A stretch of 64,000 nucleotides of DNA from Pseudomonas sp. MYb118. GTDB lineage: Bacteria > Pseudomonadota > Gammaproteobacteria > Pseudomonadales > Pseudomonadaceae. Of the stretch, positions 48,144-57,304 are shown piece after piece. A program made the translations under genes and the position numbers. The notes under the pieces were generated by a model that saw only the letters and a list, made by a program, of their open reading frames with translations, made no database searches and was not told the origin of the DNA. The stretch lies in assembly GCF_040947875.1 (NCBI RefSeq), contig NZ_JBFRXN010000002.1:1798001-1862000 (forward strand), written 5' to 3'. Every line of letters begins with the position of its first letter. The stretch's first letter is position 1.

Positions 48144-48849
48144 GGTGTTTCTCCTTTGCGTTGTGCCAGCCGAGGTAGATGTAGAGGCCGAACAGGGCGA
48201 TCGCCATGGCGAACCACTGCACGGCATAGGCGATGTGTTTCTCCGGGCCGGTGGCGATCACCGGCCAGTCGGCCTGGTAGGACGCAGGGCCGCTTTCTTC
48301 ACGTAACTCGTAGGCGAACCCTTCACGGTCCAGCGCAGCCCAGAGCTTGGGCGGATCGACGACGGTCACCAGTTCCGGCCAGGTGTTGGTCGTCGGGTCG
48401 GCGTGCAATTGGAAAGCCGCGCCGGGCGGAACGTAGACCCAGGCCTCGAGGTTCTGCGGCTGGGCAGGTGTGGTGAACTGCGGCGGCGTACGGCGATCCG
48501 GCCACGGCACCCAGCCACGATTGACCAGCAACCACAACCCGGTGGCCTGGTCCTGGAAGGGTTGCAGTATTTCCACGCCGACCTTGCCATCGCGCTGGCG
48601 GTTATCCAGCAGCAGGCTGTGGGCGGCGTCGAATTGTCCATGCAGGCGCACCCGGCGGAAGGCCGGGTCGGGACTGTGTTGCAGCTCGACGCTGGCCATC
48701 GGGACGCTGGCGCGACGCTCGGTGTAGGTGTGCAGCAACGCGGTTTTTTCGGCGCCGCGACTCAGCTGCCAGAAGCCGAGCGACACCAGCAGCGGCAACA
48801 GCAGCGCCACCACCACCGTCGGTACGACACCCGGCCGGAAGCGCTTCAT
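48109..48849 (-). CDS. SURF1-family cytochrome oxidase assembly protein
   Basis: 246 residues with two membrane helices, at the N-terminus (about 8-28) and C-terminus (about 205-225), and a periplasmic domain between (LLLDNRQRDGKVGVEILQPF; VNRGWVPWPDRR; GPEKHIAYAVQWFAMA). SURF1 proteins bind haem A and help place it in subunit I. Fits its place between the oxidase subunits and ctaA. Confidence 0.92.
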   Translation of the reverse strand: MKRFRPGVVPTVVVALLLPLLVSLGFWQLSRGAEKTALLHTYTERRASVPMASVELQHSPDPAFRRVRLHGQFDAAHSLLLDNRQRDGKVGVEILQPFQDQATGLWLLVNRGWVPWPDRRTPPQFTTPAQPQNLEAWVYVPPGAAFQLHADPTTNTWPELVTVVDPPKLWAALDREGFAYELREESGPASYQADWPVIATGPEKHIAYAVQWFAMAIALFGLYIYLGWHNAKEKHHGSGHESTQHV

Positions 48850-48920
48850 GGCGTGGCCAGAAAGTCGTTGGTCGCGATAGCTATACTCAACTGCATCGCC
48901 TTTCCCCCCGGAGGTTCCCC

Positions 48921-49124
48921 ATGCTCAAGGCAGCTATCGTCCTGATGCTGATTGCCACGGTTGTCAGCCTGTTCAGCGGCCTGTTTTTTCTGGTCAAGGA
49001 CGACAGCAGCTCGCACCGCCTGGTCATTGCCTTGAGTGTTCGTGTGGCCCTGGCCGCCATCACCGTCGGCTTGATCGCCTGGGGCTTTTTCAGCGGTCAG
49101 TTGGTGTCCCACGTTTCGTGGTAG
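48921..49124 (+). CDS. Small twin-transmembrane protein (DUF2909-type)
   Basis: 67 residues, two hydrophobic helices (about 2-25 and 42-62) separated by a polar loop KDDSSSHR. GGAGG lies just before the ATG. Found in oxidase gene clusters of pseudomonads; function unknown. Here it is the only plus-strand gene within the minus-strand cox cluster. Confidence 0.82.
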   Translation: MLKAAIVLMLIATVVSLFSGLFFLVKDDSSSHRLVIALSVRVALAAITVGLIAWGFFSGQLVSHVSW

Positions 49125-49184
49125 CTACGAGCTACGAGCTGCAAGCGCTTCAACCTTGAGGCTTGCAGCTCGAAGCTCGCAGCT
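49123..49184. repeat. Long palindrome between the DUF2909-type gene and ctaE
   Basis: AGCTGCAAGC (49137-49146) pairs with GCTTGCAGCT (49161-49170), extended on both sides by repeated AGCT/ACGAGCT words. It can form a large hairpin and probably terminates both convergent transcripts. It differs from the REP pairs elsewhere in the window. Confidence 0.75.
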
Positions 49185-49188
49185 GCTG

Positions 49189-50076
49189 TCAAAGCACATA
49201 AACGAAAACGAACAGGCCGATCCACACCACGTCCACGAAGTGCCAATACCAGCTCGCCGCCTCGAAACCGAACTGATGCTCGTTGTCGAAGTGCCCGCGC
49301 AGGATGCGCATCAGCATCACGAACAAGATGATGGTACCGATGGTCACGTGCGCACCGTGAAAGCCGGTGAGCATGAAGAACGTCGCGCCATAGATGCCCG
49401 AACCCAGGGTCAGGCCCAGTTCGTTATAGGCATGCAGGTATTCCTCCGCCTGGAAGCCAAGGAATGCGCAGCCGAGCAGCACGGTGATCGCCAGCCACAG
49501 TTTCAGTGCGCCACGATGGCCTTTTTTCAACGCGTGGTGGGCGATCGTCAGCGTGATGCTGGAACTGACCAGCAGCACGGTATTGAGCAGTGGCAGGCCC
49601 CAGGGGCTGATGACTTCCTTGGGCGGCGGAAACAGTTTGGAGTCCGGGTTGTTCAGCAGCGGCCAGGTGAACTCGAAACCCGGCCAGAGCATATGGGCCA
49701 GGCCTTTGCTGCCCTCGCCACCCAGGGCGGGCCCGGACACATGGCGAATATAGAAAAGCGCTCCGAAGAAGGCGATGAAGAACATGACTTCGGAGAAAAT
49801 GAACCAGCTCATGCCCCAGCGAAATGAGCGATCCATCTGCGCGCTATACAGGCCCGCGCGACTTTCCTTCACCACCGTACCGAACCAGCCGAACAGCATG
49901 TAGGCGAGCAGCAGGCCACCGACGAAAAAGATCAGTGGGCCGTGGGATTCCGGCCGGGCGGCCTTCAGGTCGTTGAACCAGGTCGCCAGGCCGTACACGG
50001 TGACGAACATGCCGACCGTGGCAATGATCGGCCACTTGCTCTGGGCCGGTACGTAATAGTGCTCATGAGTTGCCAT
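49189..50076 (-). CDS. ctaE: Cytochrome c oxidase subunit III
   Basis: 295 residues, seven predicted membrane helices, with the family signatures SRAGLYSAQMDRSFRWGMSWFIFSEVMFF-like region (residues about 75-105), ALKKGHRGALKLWL and GFHGAHVTIGTIIL, and a C-terminal SWYWHFVDVVWI. Structural subunit of the aa3-type oxidase. GGAGAAC precedes the ATG. Downstream of ctaG. Confidence 0.96.
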   Translation of the reverse strand: MATHEHYYVPAQSKWPIIATVGMFVTVYGLATWFNDLKAARPESHGPLIFFVGGLLLAYMLFGWFGTVVKESRAGLYSAQMDRSFRWGMSWFIFSEVMFFIAFFGALFYIRHVSGPALGGEGSKGLAHMLWPGFEFTWPLLNNPDSKLFPPPKEVISPWGLPLLNTVLLVSSSITLTIAHHALKKGHRGALKLWLAITVLLGCAFLGFQAEEYLHAYNELGLTLGSGIYGATFFMLTGFHGAHVTIGTIILFVMLMRILRGHFDNEHQFGFEAASWYWHFVDVVWIGLFVFVYVL

Positions 50077-50101
50077 TTATTGTTCTCCTTATCGGGCACG
50101 C

Positions 50102-50653
50102 TCAACCGCCAGTGTTTACGGCTACCGGTGGATGTCGGGCGGTGATATCGAACAGCGTGTAGGACAGCGTCAGGTGCTTCACATCCTTGGGCATGTCACG
50201 GTCAACGATGAAACGTACCGGCATCTCGATCCGTTGACCGGGCTGCAGCACTTGCTGGGTAAAGCAGAAACATTCGGTCTTGTGGAAATACGCCGCCGCG
50301 GCGCTCGGCGCGATGCTGGGCACGGCCTGGGCACTCATCGGGTGGTCGGTGGGGTTGTGCGCGATGAAGATCATCTCGTTCACCGCCCCGGGGTTGGTCG
50401 TCAGCTCATCCTGTTTGGGGTAGAAATCCCAGGACATGTCAGCGGAATTGGTCGACAGGAACTGCACGCGTACCTGCCGCGAAGCATCGACGATCTGCTC
50501 CCCTTCGTACTGCCCGGCGGTTTTGCCGTTGATACCGAAGACCTTGCACATCACGTCGTAGATCGGCACCAGGGCAAACCCGAAGACAAACATCGCCACC
50601 ACCACCAGCAGCAGGCGGGTGACCAGTTTTTTCAGCGAAATCGAGTCAGCCAT
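50102..50653 (-). CDS. ctaG: Cox11/CtaG copper insertion protein
   Basis: 183 residues with an N-terminal membrane anchor (about 10-32) and a periplasmic beta domain bearing the copper-binding CFCF motif in KTECFCFTQQ. Delivers copper to the CuB site of subunit I. ATG at MADSISLKK chosen; an upstream in-frame stretch is read from the REP repeat and was excluded. Confidence 0.95.
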   Translation of the reverse strand: MADSISLKKLVTRLLLVVVAMFVFGFALVPIYDVMCKVFGINGKTAGQYEGEQIVDASRQVRVQFLSTNSADMSWDFYPKQDELTTNPGAVNEMIFIAHNPTDHPMSAQAVPSIAPSAAAAYFHKTECFCFTQQVLQPGQRIEMPVRFIVDRDMPKDVKHLTLSYTLFDITARHPPVAVNTGG

Positions 50654-50666
50654 GATCAGAAATCCC

Positions 50667-50746
50667 TGTAGGAGCGGGCTTGCCCGCGATGGCGGCGTAT
50701 CTGGCACACCGCGTCAGCTTCATCGCAGGCAAGCCAGCTCCCACAG
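50667..50746. repeat. Inverted REP pair between coxA and ctaG
   Basis: Units at 50667-50690 and 50722-50746, opposite orientation, inside the oxidase operon (minus strand). The second copy has a few changes (GCAGGCAAGCCAGCTCC). Confidence 0.88.
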
Positions 50747-50770
50747 AGGTTAATGTCAGGCAGTCAATGT

Positions 50771-52357
50771 TCATTTCACTTCCGGCGGCGTGGTGAAGGT
50801 GTGATACGGCGCCGGCGACGGGATGTTCCACTCCAGGCCTTCGGCCCCATCCCACGGTTTGGCCGGTGCTGGCGGGCCGCCGCGAATGGTCTTGATCACG
50901 ATGAACAGGAAGAAGATCTGCGTGGTGCCGAACATGAACGCACCGATCGACGACACCATGTTGAAGTCGGCGAATTGCAGGTTGTAATCCGGGATCCGCC
51001 GCGGCATGCCCGCAAGGCCGACGAAGTGCATCGGGAAGAACGCCATGTTCATGCCGATGAACGAGAGCCAGAAATGCAGCTTGCCCAGGGTTTCGTCGTA
51101 CATGTGCCCGGTCCACTTCGGCATCCAGTAGTAGGCCGACGCGAAGATCCCGAAGATCGCCCCCGGCACCAGCACATAGTGGAAGTGCGCGACCACGAAG
51201 TAGGTGTCCTGGTACTGGAAGTCGGCGGGGGCGATGGCCAGCATCAGCCCGGAAAAGCCGCCGATGGAGAACAGGATCACGAACGCCACCGCGAACAGCA
51301 TCGGTGTCTCGAAGGTCAGCGAACCCTGCCACATGGTGCTGGCCCAGTTGAACACCTTCACGCCGGTCGGTACGGCAATCAGCAACGTGGCGTACATGAA
51401 GAACAACTCGCCCACCAGCGGAATGCCGACCACGAACATGTGGTGCGCCCAGACGATGAACGACAGGAAGGCGATGCTCGCCGTCGCGTAGACCATCGAG
51501 GTGTAGCCGAACAGCGGCTTGCGCGAGAAGGTCGGAATGATCGAGCTGACGGCGCCGAACGCCGGCAGGATCATGATGTACACCTCGGGGTGACCGAAGA
51601 ACCAGAACACATGCTGGAACAGAACGGGGTCACCGCCACCGGCGGCACTGAAGAAACTGGTGCCGAAGTGGATGTCCATCAGCATCATCGTCACGCACCC
51701 GGCCAGCACCGGCATCACCGCGATCAGCAGGAACGCGGTGATCAGCCAGGTCCAGACGAACAGCGGCATTTTCATCAGCGTCATGCCGGGGGCGCGCAGG
51801 TTGAGGATGGTGGCGATCACGTTGATCGCACCCATGATCGAACTGATCCCCATCAGGTGGATGGCGAAGATGAAGAACGTCACGCTTTCCGGCGCGTAGG
51901 TCGTCGACAACGGTGCGTAGAAGGTCCAGCCGAAATTCGGCCCGCCCCCCGGCATGAACAGCGTCGACACCAGCAACAGGAATGCCGCCGGCAACAGCCA
52001 GAAACTGAAGTTGTTCATCCGTGGCAGGGCCATGTCCGGTGCGCCGATCATCAGCGGCACCATCCAGTTGGCCAGGCCGACGAAGGCCGGCATCACCGCA
52101 CCGAAGACCATCACCAGGCCATGCATGGTGGTCATCTGGTTGAAGAATTCCGGCTGGACGATTTGCAGCCCCGGCTGGAACAGTTCGGCGCGAATCACCA
52201 TCGCGAACGAACCGCCGAGCAGGAACATGGAAAACGCGAACCACAGGTACAGGGTGCCAATGTCCTTGTGGTTGGTGGTCAGCACCCAGCGCATCAGGCC
52301 TTTGGCGGGGCCGTGGGCGTGGTCGGCATGACCATGGTCATCGATGACGGCGCTCAT
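50771..52357 (-). CDS. coxA: Cytochrome c oxidase subunit I
   Basis: 528 residues, 12 membrane helices, with haem a/a3 and CuB histidines in MTTMHGLVMVFGA, WFFGHPEVYIMILPAFG and HFHYVLVPGA. The Tyr of the His-Tyr cross-link is in GHPEVY and the K-channel residues are nearby. Catalyses oxygen reduction with proton pumping. CAGGAGAC precedes the ATG. Follows coxB. Confidence 0.97.
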   Translation of the reverse strand: MSAVIDDHGHADHAHGPAKGLMRWVLTTNHKDIGTLYLWFAFSMFLLGGSFAMVIRAELFQPGLQIVQPEFFNQMTTMHGLVMVFGAVMPAFVGLANWMVPLMIGAPDMALPRMNNFSFWLLPAAFLLLVSTLFMPGGGPNFGWTFYAPLSTTYAPESVTFFIFAIHLMGISSIMGAINVIATILNLRAPGMTLMKMPLFVWTWLITAFLLIAVMPVLAGCVTMMLMDIHFGTSFFSAAGGGDPVLFQHVFWFFGHPEVYIMILPAFGAVSSIIPTFSRKPLFGYTSMVYATASIAFLSFIVWAHHMFVVGIPLVGELFFMYATLLIAVPTGVKVFNWASTMWQGSLTFETPMLFAVAFVILFSIGGFSGLMLAIAPADFQYQDTYFVVAHFHYVLVPGAIFGIFASAYYWMPKWTGHMYDETLGKLHFWLSFIGMNMAFFPMHFVGLAGMPRRIPDYNLQFADFNMVSSIGAFMFGTTQIFFLFIVIKTIRGGPPAPAKPWDGAEGLEWNIPSPAPYHTFTTPPEVK

Positions 52358-52439
52358 GGCTTGTCTCCTGCGAACAGTTGGGCTGGGCAGGTCAGGGCGC
52401 GTTGCCCCGACCGGTTACCTGGATGTGCAATAGACCGGG

Positions 52440-53567
52440 TCATTTGCTTTCCGCCTGTTTCAGCTCCAGCACTTCCTTGGGAGTGACCATGTCGCCCTTG
52501 TTGTTGCCCCAGGCGTTACGTTCGTAGGTCACCACCGCCGCGATATCGACTTCCGAGAGCTGCTTGCCGAACGCCGCCATTGCGGTGCCGGGCTTGCCGT
52601 GGAAGACGATGCTCAGATGGGCATCTTTCGGTCCGGTCGCGATTTTCGAGCCTTTGAGTGCCGGGAACATCGGCGGCAGGCCCTGGCCTTCGGCCTGGTG
52701 ACAGGCCACGCAAGTGGTGTGGTAGACCTTGTCGCCGCGCTCCTTGAGTTCGTCGAGGGTCCATTCCTTGGTGGTCAGCTCCTTGAGCTGCGCCGCTTCG
52801 GCCTTGCGTTCGCCCAGCCACTTGTCGTAATCGGCCTTTTCCTTGACCTCGACCACGATCGGCATGAAGCCATGGTCCTTGCCGCACAACTCGGCGCACT
52901 GGCCACGGTAAATGCCCGGCTTGTCGATGCGGGTCCAGGCTTCGTTGACGAAACCGGGGATCGCGTCGCGCTTGACCGCGAAGGCCGGCACCCACCAGGA
53001 GTGGATGACGTCGGCGGAGGTAACGAGGAAGCGCACCTTGGCGCCAATCGGCAGCACCAGCGGCTTGTCGACCTCCAGCAGGTAGTGTTCGCCCTTGGCT
53101 TCCTTGTTGTGGATCTGCTCGGCGGGCGTGGCCAGGTTGCTGAAGAACTCGACGTCCTGGCCCAGGTATTTGTAGTGCCACTTCCACTGATAGCCGGTGA
53201 TCTGGATGTCGATATCCGGCTCACTGGCGTCGTACATCTTGATCAGGGTGGCCGTCGCGGGAACCGCCATCGCCACCAGGATCAGGAACGGCACGATGGT
53301 CCAGAGGATTTCGACGGTGGTACTTTCATGGAATTTTGCGGCCACCTGCCCGGTCGAGCGGCGGTGGAGGATCATCGACCAGAACATGGCGCCGAAGACG
53401 ATGATGCCGATCACTACACAAATCCAGAAAATGGTCATGTGCAGGTCAAACACAGCGTGACTGATTTCAGTCGCTCCAGGCGCCATATTCACAGTCCAGG
53501 CGGCGTGTGCCGGACTGAAAATCGACCACAACAGGAGGCCCATCCAGACTTGTGGATGTCGCATCAT
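52440..53567 (-). CDS. coxB: Cytochrome c oxidase subunit II with fused cytochrome c
   Basis: 375 residues: signal or first TM (1-22), two TM helices, the cupredoxin domain with the CuA site (HSWW..., CAELCGKDHGFM; C-x3-C-x3-H-x2-M), and a C-terminal cytochrome c domain with CVACH (about residue 290). The fused haem makes this a caa3-type oxidase. First gene of the coxB-coxA-ctaG-ctaE unit; purine-rich AAGGGG precedes the ATG. Confidence 0.96.
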   Translation of the reverse strand: MMRHPQVWMGLLLWSIFSPAHAAWTVNMAPGATEISHAVFDLHMTIFWICVVIGIIVFGAMFWSMILHRRSTGQVAAKFHESTTVEILWTIVPFLILVAMAVPATATLIKMYDASEPDIDIQITGYQWKWHYKYLGQDVEFFSNLATPAEQIHNKEAKGEHYLLEVDKPLVLPIGAKVRFLVTSADVIHSWWVPAFAVKRDAIPGFVNEAWTRIDKPGIYRGQCAELCGKDHGFMPIVVEVKEKADYDKWLGERKAEAAQLKELTTKEWTLDELKERGDKVYHTTCVACHQAEGQGLPPMFPALKGSKIATGPKDAHLSIVFHGKPGTAMAAFGKQLSEVDIAAVVTYERNAWGNNKGDMVTPKEVLELKQAESK

Positions 53568-53938
53568 TGCGGGTTCCCCTTATCGTTCTTGTTATCCCGC
53601 CGGCTTTCACCTGCGGCAAGGGAGCGGCTGCATCAGACTACGAACTTGAATCGCCGGGCCTTGCTGCGTGGGCAGTCGGGCGTCATCAGCTAACTCCATT
53701 CAAATCCGAGTATAGACAGCGAGTGCGACCTCGCAATGTGGGGGCGTAAATCATCTGAAACAGCTGGGACTTGCGTTCAAGGTCCCGGATGGAGAAGGAT
53801 GCAGACGAGTGGTGGCAAATGGTTATAACTATGCCGTCTCAAGGGTGAAACAATTATGACAAATGCGTCTTAAGCGTTTTCGTGAGCCAGCTAAGTTATG
53901 TCTTCCCTATTTCATTGCCTTTGTTTCCTGGAGTTTTC
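53568..53938. other. Control region upstream of coxB
   Basis: 371 bases with no convincing gene, between the divergent coxB and the gene at 53939. A minus-strand CTATACT element (53709-53715) is the best promoter signal. A few short frames read here show no family likeness. Confidence 0.5.
53709..53715 (-). promoter_or_regulatory. Sigma-S-like -10 element of the cox operon
   Basis: CTATACT on the minus strand, the consensus -10 of RpoS-dependent promoters in pseudomonads, about 140 bases upstream of the coxB ATG. From family knowledge caa3 oxidase genes of P. aeruginosa depend on RpoS and nutrient limitation, which fits. No strong -35 is seen, as usual for sigma-S. Confidence 0.45.
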
Positions 53939-54589
53939 ATGAACACCGCCGCATTGCGCGAGCAGATCCAAAAAGCCCAACAACACGAAGCCGATACCGG
54001 CCTGCTGACCCGTCAGCTGGAAAGCAAACTGCCTCAACTGCATCCCTCGATCCAATTGCCGGAGGCGGATGCCCAGGGCGTGCTGACCCGTTTTGTCGCC
54101 GCCTACATTGATGAGGTGCCTGATCTGCTGGATGCAGCCAATGAAGTCGCCAGGGAAGCGGGCATCGAGTCGCAGATCAAACCGGTGCTGAAAATCGCCG
54201 AACAGTACTTCCTCCAGCCGCCGGGCATCATGGCGGGCCACGTCGGGCTCGACAGCCTGCTGGACGAGGCCTACCTGGCGCATCGGTTCGTCGAAGAGGT
54301 CAACGACCTGTACATCAAGCATTTTGGCCAGCCACTGATCCCCCTGGACATGACTGTCGCCAACCTCATCGCCCACCAATTGATCGGTGAGGCATTTGCC
54401 AACCAGCTGGATGAAGTGGTGCACCACGCGGTGGACAACATGCTCGACGACGAAAGCTTCGCGCTGGAGTCGGTGGAAGCCTACCGTGAAAAACTCAGCA
54501 GCCCGGACACCGGCGCCGCCTGGAAGCGCTGGCCGTGCATGTCGCGCCGTTTGGGTGTGGGGCTTGAGCTGGATCAGACTGCCGTCTGA
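53939..54589 (+). CDS. Conserved protein of unknown function
   Basis: 216 residues, soluble, mostly helical and acidic, without a signal peptide or known motif. Segments such as FVAAYIDEVPDLLDAANEVARE and HHAVDNMLDDESFALESVEAY are regular amphipathic helices. CTGGAG lies 9 bases before the ATG. From memory, a gene in this place (PA0104) accompanies coxB in other pseudomonads. Function unknown. Confidence 0.75.
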   Translation: MNTAALREQIQKAQQHEADTGLLTRQLESKLPQLHPSIQLPEADAQGVLTRFVAAYIDEVPDLLDAANEVAREAGIESQIKPVLKIAEQYFLQPPGIMAGHVGLDSLLDEAYLAHRFVEEVNDLYIKHFGQPLIPLDMTVANLIAHQLIGEAFANQLDEVVHHAVDNMLDDESFALESVEAYREKLSSPDTGAAWKRWPCMSRRLGVGLELDQTAV

Positions 54590-54604
54590 TCAAACGCACA
54601 AAAC

Positions 54605-54695
54605 TGTGGGAGCGAGCCTGCTCGCGATAGCGTCATATCAATCGACATCAATGTTGAATGATCAATCGCCATCGCGAGCAGGCTCGCTCCCACAG
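54605..54695. repeat. Inverted REP pair
   Basis: Units at 54605-54628 and 54671-54695, opposite orientation, at the convergent ends of the unknown gene and the SulP gene. Confidence 0.92.
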
Positions 54696-54711
54696 AGACC
54701 ACAGGGTGTCG

Positions 54712-56238
54712 TTATCCCGCCGAACCGACGCCGACCGTAGTCCGCACACGCCCCTCCAACCTGCGTTTCAACCCCCGCGACTCAATCAACAACCTCGACC
54801 CCTTGGCCGCATTGGCCCGTCCCCATTCTTCCAGCAACTCCAGGCACGAGTGATCGATGTAGCTCAGGTTGTTGAGCGGCACATGCACCCGCGCACCCGC
54901 CGGGATGGTGCCCAGCACCTGCGTCAACGCCGGCACCTTGAGAAAGGTCGCCGCACCCACCAGGCGCAACTCCATTTCACCGTCGCCGGGCAAGTCGATC
55001 AGGCTGATCTTCAAGCGCGAAGCCCTCAGTGCCAGTTTCACCAGGGTCAGGCCGAAGCCGATCAACACGCCGGTCAACAAGTCGGTGAAGATGATCGCCA
55101 GCGCCGTGGCGGCGTAGGTGAACATCGGCATCCGCCCATAACGGCCCAGGCCGCGGAACACCTTGAGGTCCACCAGCTTGAAGCCGGTGTAGACCAGCAC
55201 CCCCGCCAGGCTCGCCACCGGGATGCTTTGCAGCAGGCTCGACAGCAGCAACACGAACGCCAGCAGCCACAGGCCGTGGAATATCGTCGAAAACCGGGTG
55301 GAGGCACCGGCCTGAACGTTGGCCGAACTGCGTACGATCACCCCGGTCATGGGCAATGCGCCCACCAGGCCGCAGAGCATGTTGCCGACACCCTGGGCCG
55401 ACAGTTCCCGGTCGAAATCCGAGCGCTGGCCGCTGTGCATGCGGTCCACTGCGGCGGCGGACAGCAAGGTTTCGGCACTGGCAATGAAGGCGACGGCGAG
55501 GGCCGCGACCAGCAGGGTCGGGTCGGCGAGGTTGAGCAGGTCCGCAGGCTTCAGCCAGTCGATGGCCTCTGCGAGATTGGCCGGGACTTCCACCCGCTTG
55601 ACCTGCAAGGCGAGGATCAGGCTGGCAGCAGTGGCCAACCCGACACCCAGCAAGGCACCGGGAATGAAACGCAGGGTGTGAGGACGAAATTTCTCCCACA
55701 GCCACATCACGGCAATCGTCGACAACCCGAGCAGACCGGCCTGCCAGCCCATGGACGGCAGCGCCTGAACGACGGCCCCCGGAAAGGCTGCGAGGTTATC
55801 CAGCCCGGACGCTTGCGGCGCGGCATCGAGCATCACGTGCACCTGCGACAGCACGATCAGCACGCCAATCCCGGCGAGCATGCCGTACACCACGGCTGGC
55901 GCCGTCACCCGGAACCAGCAGCCCAGCTTGAGGCGCCCGGCCACCAGTTGCAGAAAGCCAGCCAGCAACAGAATCGGCCCGAGCATGGCGATACCGTGCT
56001 GGCGCACCAGTTCGAACACCAGCACCGCCAAACCGGCGGCGGGGCCACTGACTTGCAAGGGTGAACCGGCGAGCCAACCCACCACCAGCCCGCCGATGAT
56101 GCCGGTGATCAGGCCCTTGGCCGGAGGTAGCCCGGAGGCGATGGCGATGCCCATGCACAGGGGCAGGGCGACCAGGAACACAACCACCGAAGCCAACAGC
56201 TCCCGTGGCAGAACAGCTTTGAGTTGCGCTGCACGCAT
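54712..56238 (-). CDS. SulP-family anion transporter
   Basis: 508 residues: about 12-14 membrane helices (SLC26/SulP; GLPPAKGLITGIIGGLVVGWLAGS-like first region, GALPMTGVIVRSSANVQAGA) and a C-terminal STAS domain (about 400-508; LNNLSYIDHSCLELLEEW). Substrate cannot be read off: sulfate or bicarbonate are both possible. The ATG at MRAAQLK is preceded by GGGGAG. It lies 91 bases downstream of a beta-carbonic anhydrase gene on the same strand, a pairing that favours bicarbonate. Confidence 0.88.
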   Translation of the reverse strand: MRAAQLKAVLPRELLASVVVFLVALPLCMGIAIASGLPPAKGLITGIIGGLVVGWLAGSPLQVSGPAAGLAVLVFELVRQHGIAMLGPILLLAGFLQLVAGRLKLGCWFRVTAPAVVYGMLAGIGVLIVLSQVHVMLDAAPQASGLDNLAAFPGAVVQALPSMGWQAGLLGLSTIAVMWLWEKFRPHTLRFIPGALLGVGLATAASLILALQVKRVEVPANLAEAIDWLKPADLLNLADPTLLVAALAVAFIASAETLLSAAAVDRMHSGQRSDFDRELSAQGVGNMLCGLVGALPMTGVIVRSSANVQAGASTRFSTIFHGLWLLAFVLLLSSLLQSIPVASLAGVLVYTGFKLVDLKVFRGLGRYGRMPMFTYAATALAIIFTDLLTGVLIGFGLTLVKLALRASRLKISLIDLPGDGEMELRLVGAATFLKVPALTQVLGTIPAGARVHVPLNNLSYIDHSCLELLEEWGRANAAKGSRLLIESRGLKRRLEGRVRTTVGVGSAG

Positions 56239-56329
56239 GGTGATTCTCCCCGAAGTTTTCTTCAGGCGTGGCAAGGCCAGACCGCTGAAACAGCGGCCGG
56301 CGTCAAACCACACGGATTTTTAGGAGGCG

Positions 56330-57061
56330 TTAGAAGCGCGCTTTGGGCGTCGCCACCGGAATCGGTCGGCTACCATCGAGCGGCAGGAAGTCACCCTGTT
56401 CCGCGTCGTAGGCTTTGATCTTGCTGGTTTCGATGTCGTAGACCCAGCCATGGATGAACAGTTGACCGTTCGCCATGCGCGAGGCTACCGAGGGATGGGT
56501 ACGCAAGTGCTGCAGTTGGGCGATGACGTTTTCCTCGGTGAGGACATGCATCGTCTCTTTTTCGTCGGTGCAGTTGCAGTTGTCGTGCACCATGGTCTTG
56601 GCCACTTCGGCATGTTGCAGCCAGGCTTTTACCGTGGGCATCTTTTCCAGGCTGGCGGGGTTGAGTACCGCGCGCATGGCACCGCAATCGGAGTGGCCGC
56701 AAATGATGATGTGCTGCACGCCCAGCGCCAGTACCGCGTATTCGATGGCCGTGGAAACACCACCATTCATCTGCCCGTAGGGCGGCACGACGTTGCCGAC
56801 GTTACGCGTGACGAACAGGTCGCCCGGCGAGCTGTGGGTGATGAGCTCGGGCACGATGCGCGAGTCGGCGCAGGTGATGAACATCGCCCGCGGTGATTGC
56901 GCCGTGGCGAGTTTCTTGAACAGTTCTTCCTGCTGCGGAAAAACCTCGTGATGAAAATGCAAAAAGCCGTCAACGATATGTTGCAGCGCTGCATCGGCGG
57001 TTTCCGCCTCAGGAGGGGCCGAAGCCGATGCAGCCAGAGGCTGTTTATCCTTGTCACTCAT
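56330..57061 (-). CDS. Beta-class carbonic anhydrase
   Basis: 243 residues with the zinc ligands and dyad of the class: CADSRIVP (Cys, Asp-Arg) and GHSDCGAM (His-x2-Cys). Interconverts carbon dioxide and bicarbonate in the cytoplasm. The last about 30 residues (ETSKIKAYDAEQGDF) follow the standard beta-CA core. GGAAG lies before the ATG. In an operon-like arrangement with SulP (PA0102/PA0103 order, from memory). Confidence 0.93.
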   Translation of the reverse strand: MSDKDKQPLAASASAPPEAETADAALQHIVDGFLHFHHEVFPQQEELFKKLATAQSPRAMFITCADSRIVPELITHSSPGDLFVTRNVGNVVPPYGQMNGGVSTAIEYAVLALGVQHIIICGHSDCGAMRAVLNPASLEKMPTVKAWLQHAEVAKTMVHDNCNCTDEKETMHVLTEENVIAQLQHLRTHPSVASRMANGQLFIHGWVYDIETSKIKAYDAEQGDFLPLDGSRPIPVATPKARF

Positions 57062-57304
57062 GAAGTCTTCCTCATTGGCGGAGTCAGGGAATTTTCCCGT
57101 TTTGTCCGGTGTGAAGCCAGTGGCTGTTTAAAAAACGTCCAGGCGAGAAATCTCGACCCGTCAGTCACTCGATGAACAAGGTAGCCGCCGAAACTTAACT
57201 CAAACTGAATCAAGGGCTCTAGAACGTGCGTTCCAGATCACGGTAAAGGTGACCGGGCTGAAATTTTCGCGCGTTCCCACTCATAAACCATAGGCCAATT
57301 GTCC

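Noticed and set aside
50753..52486. 577-codon plus-strand frame opposite coxA
   Set aside because: Shadow; His/Arg/Gln-rich repeats without domain likeness.
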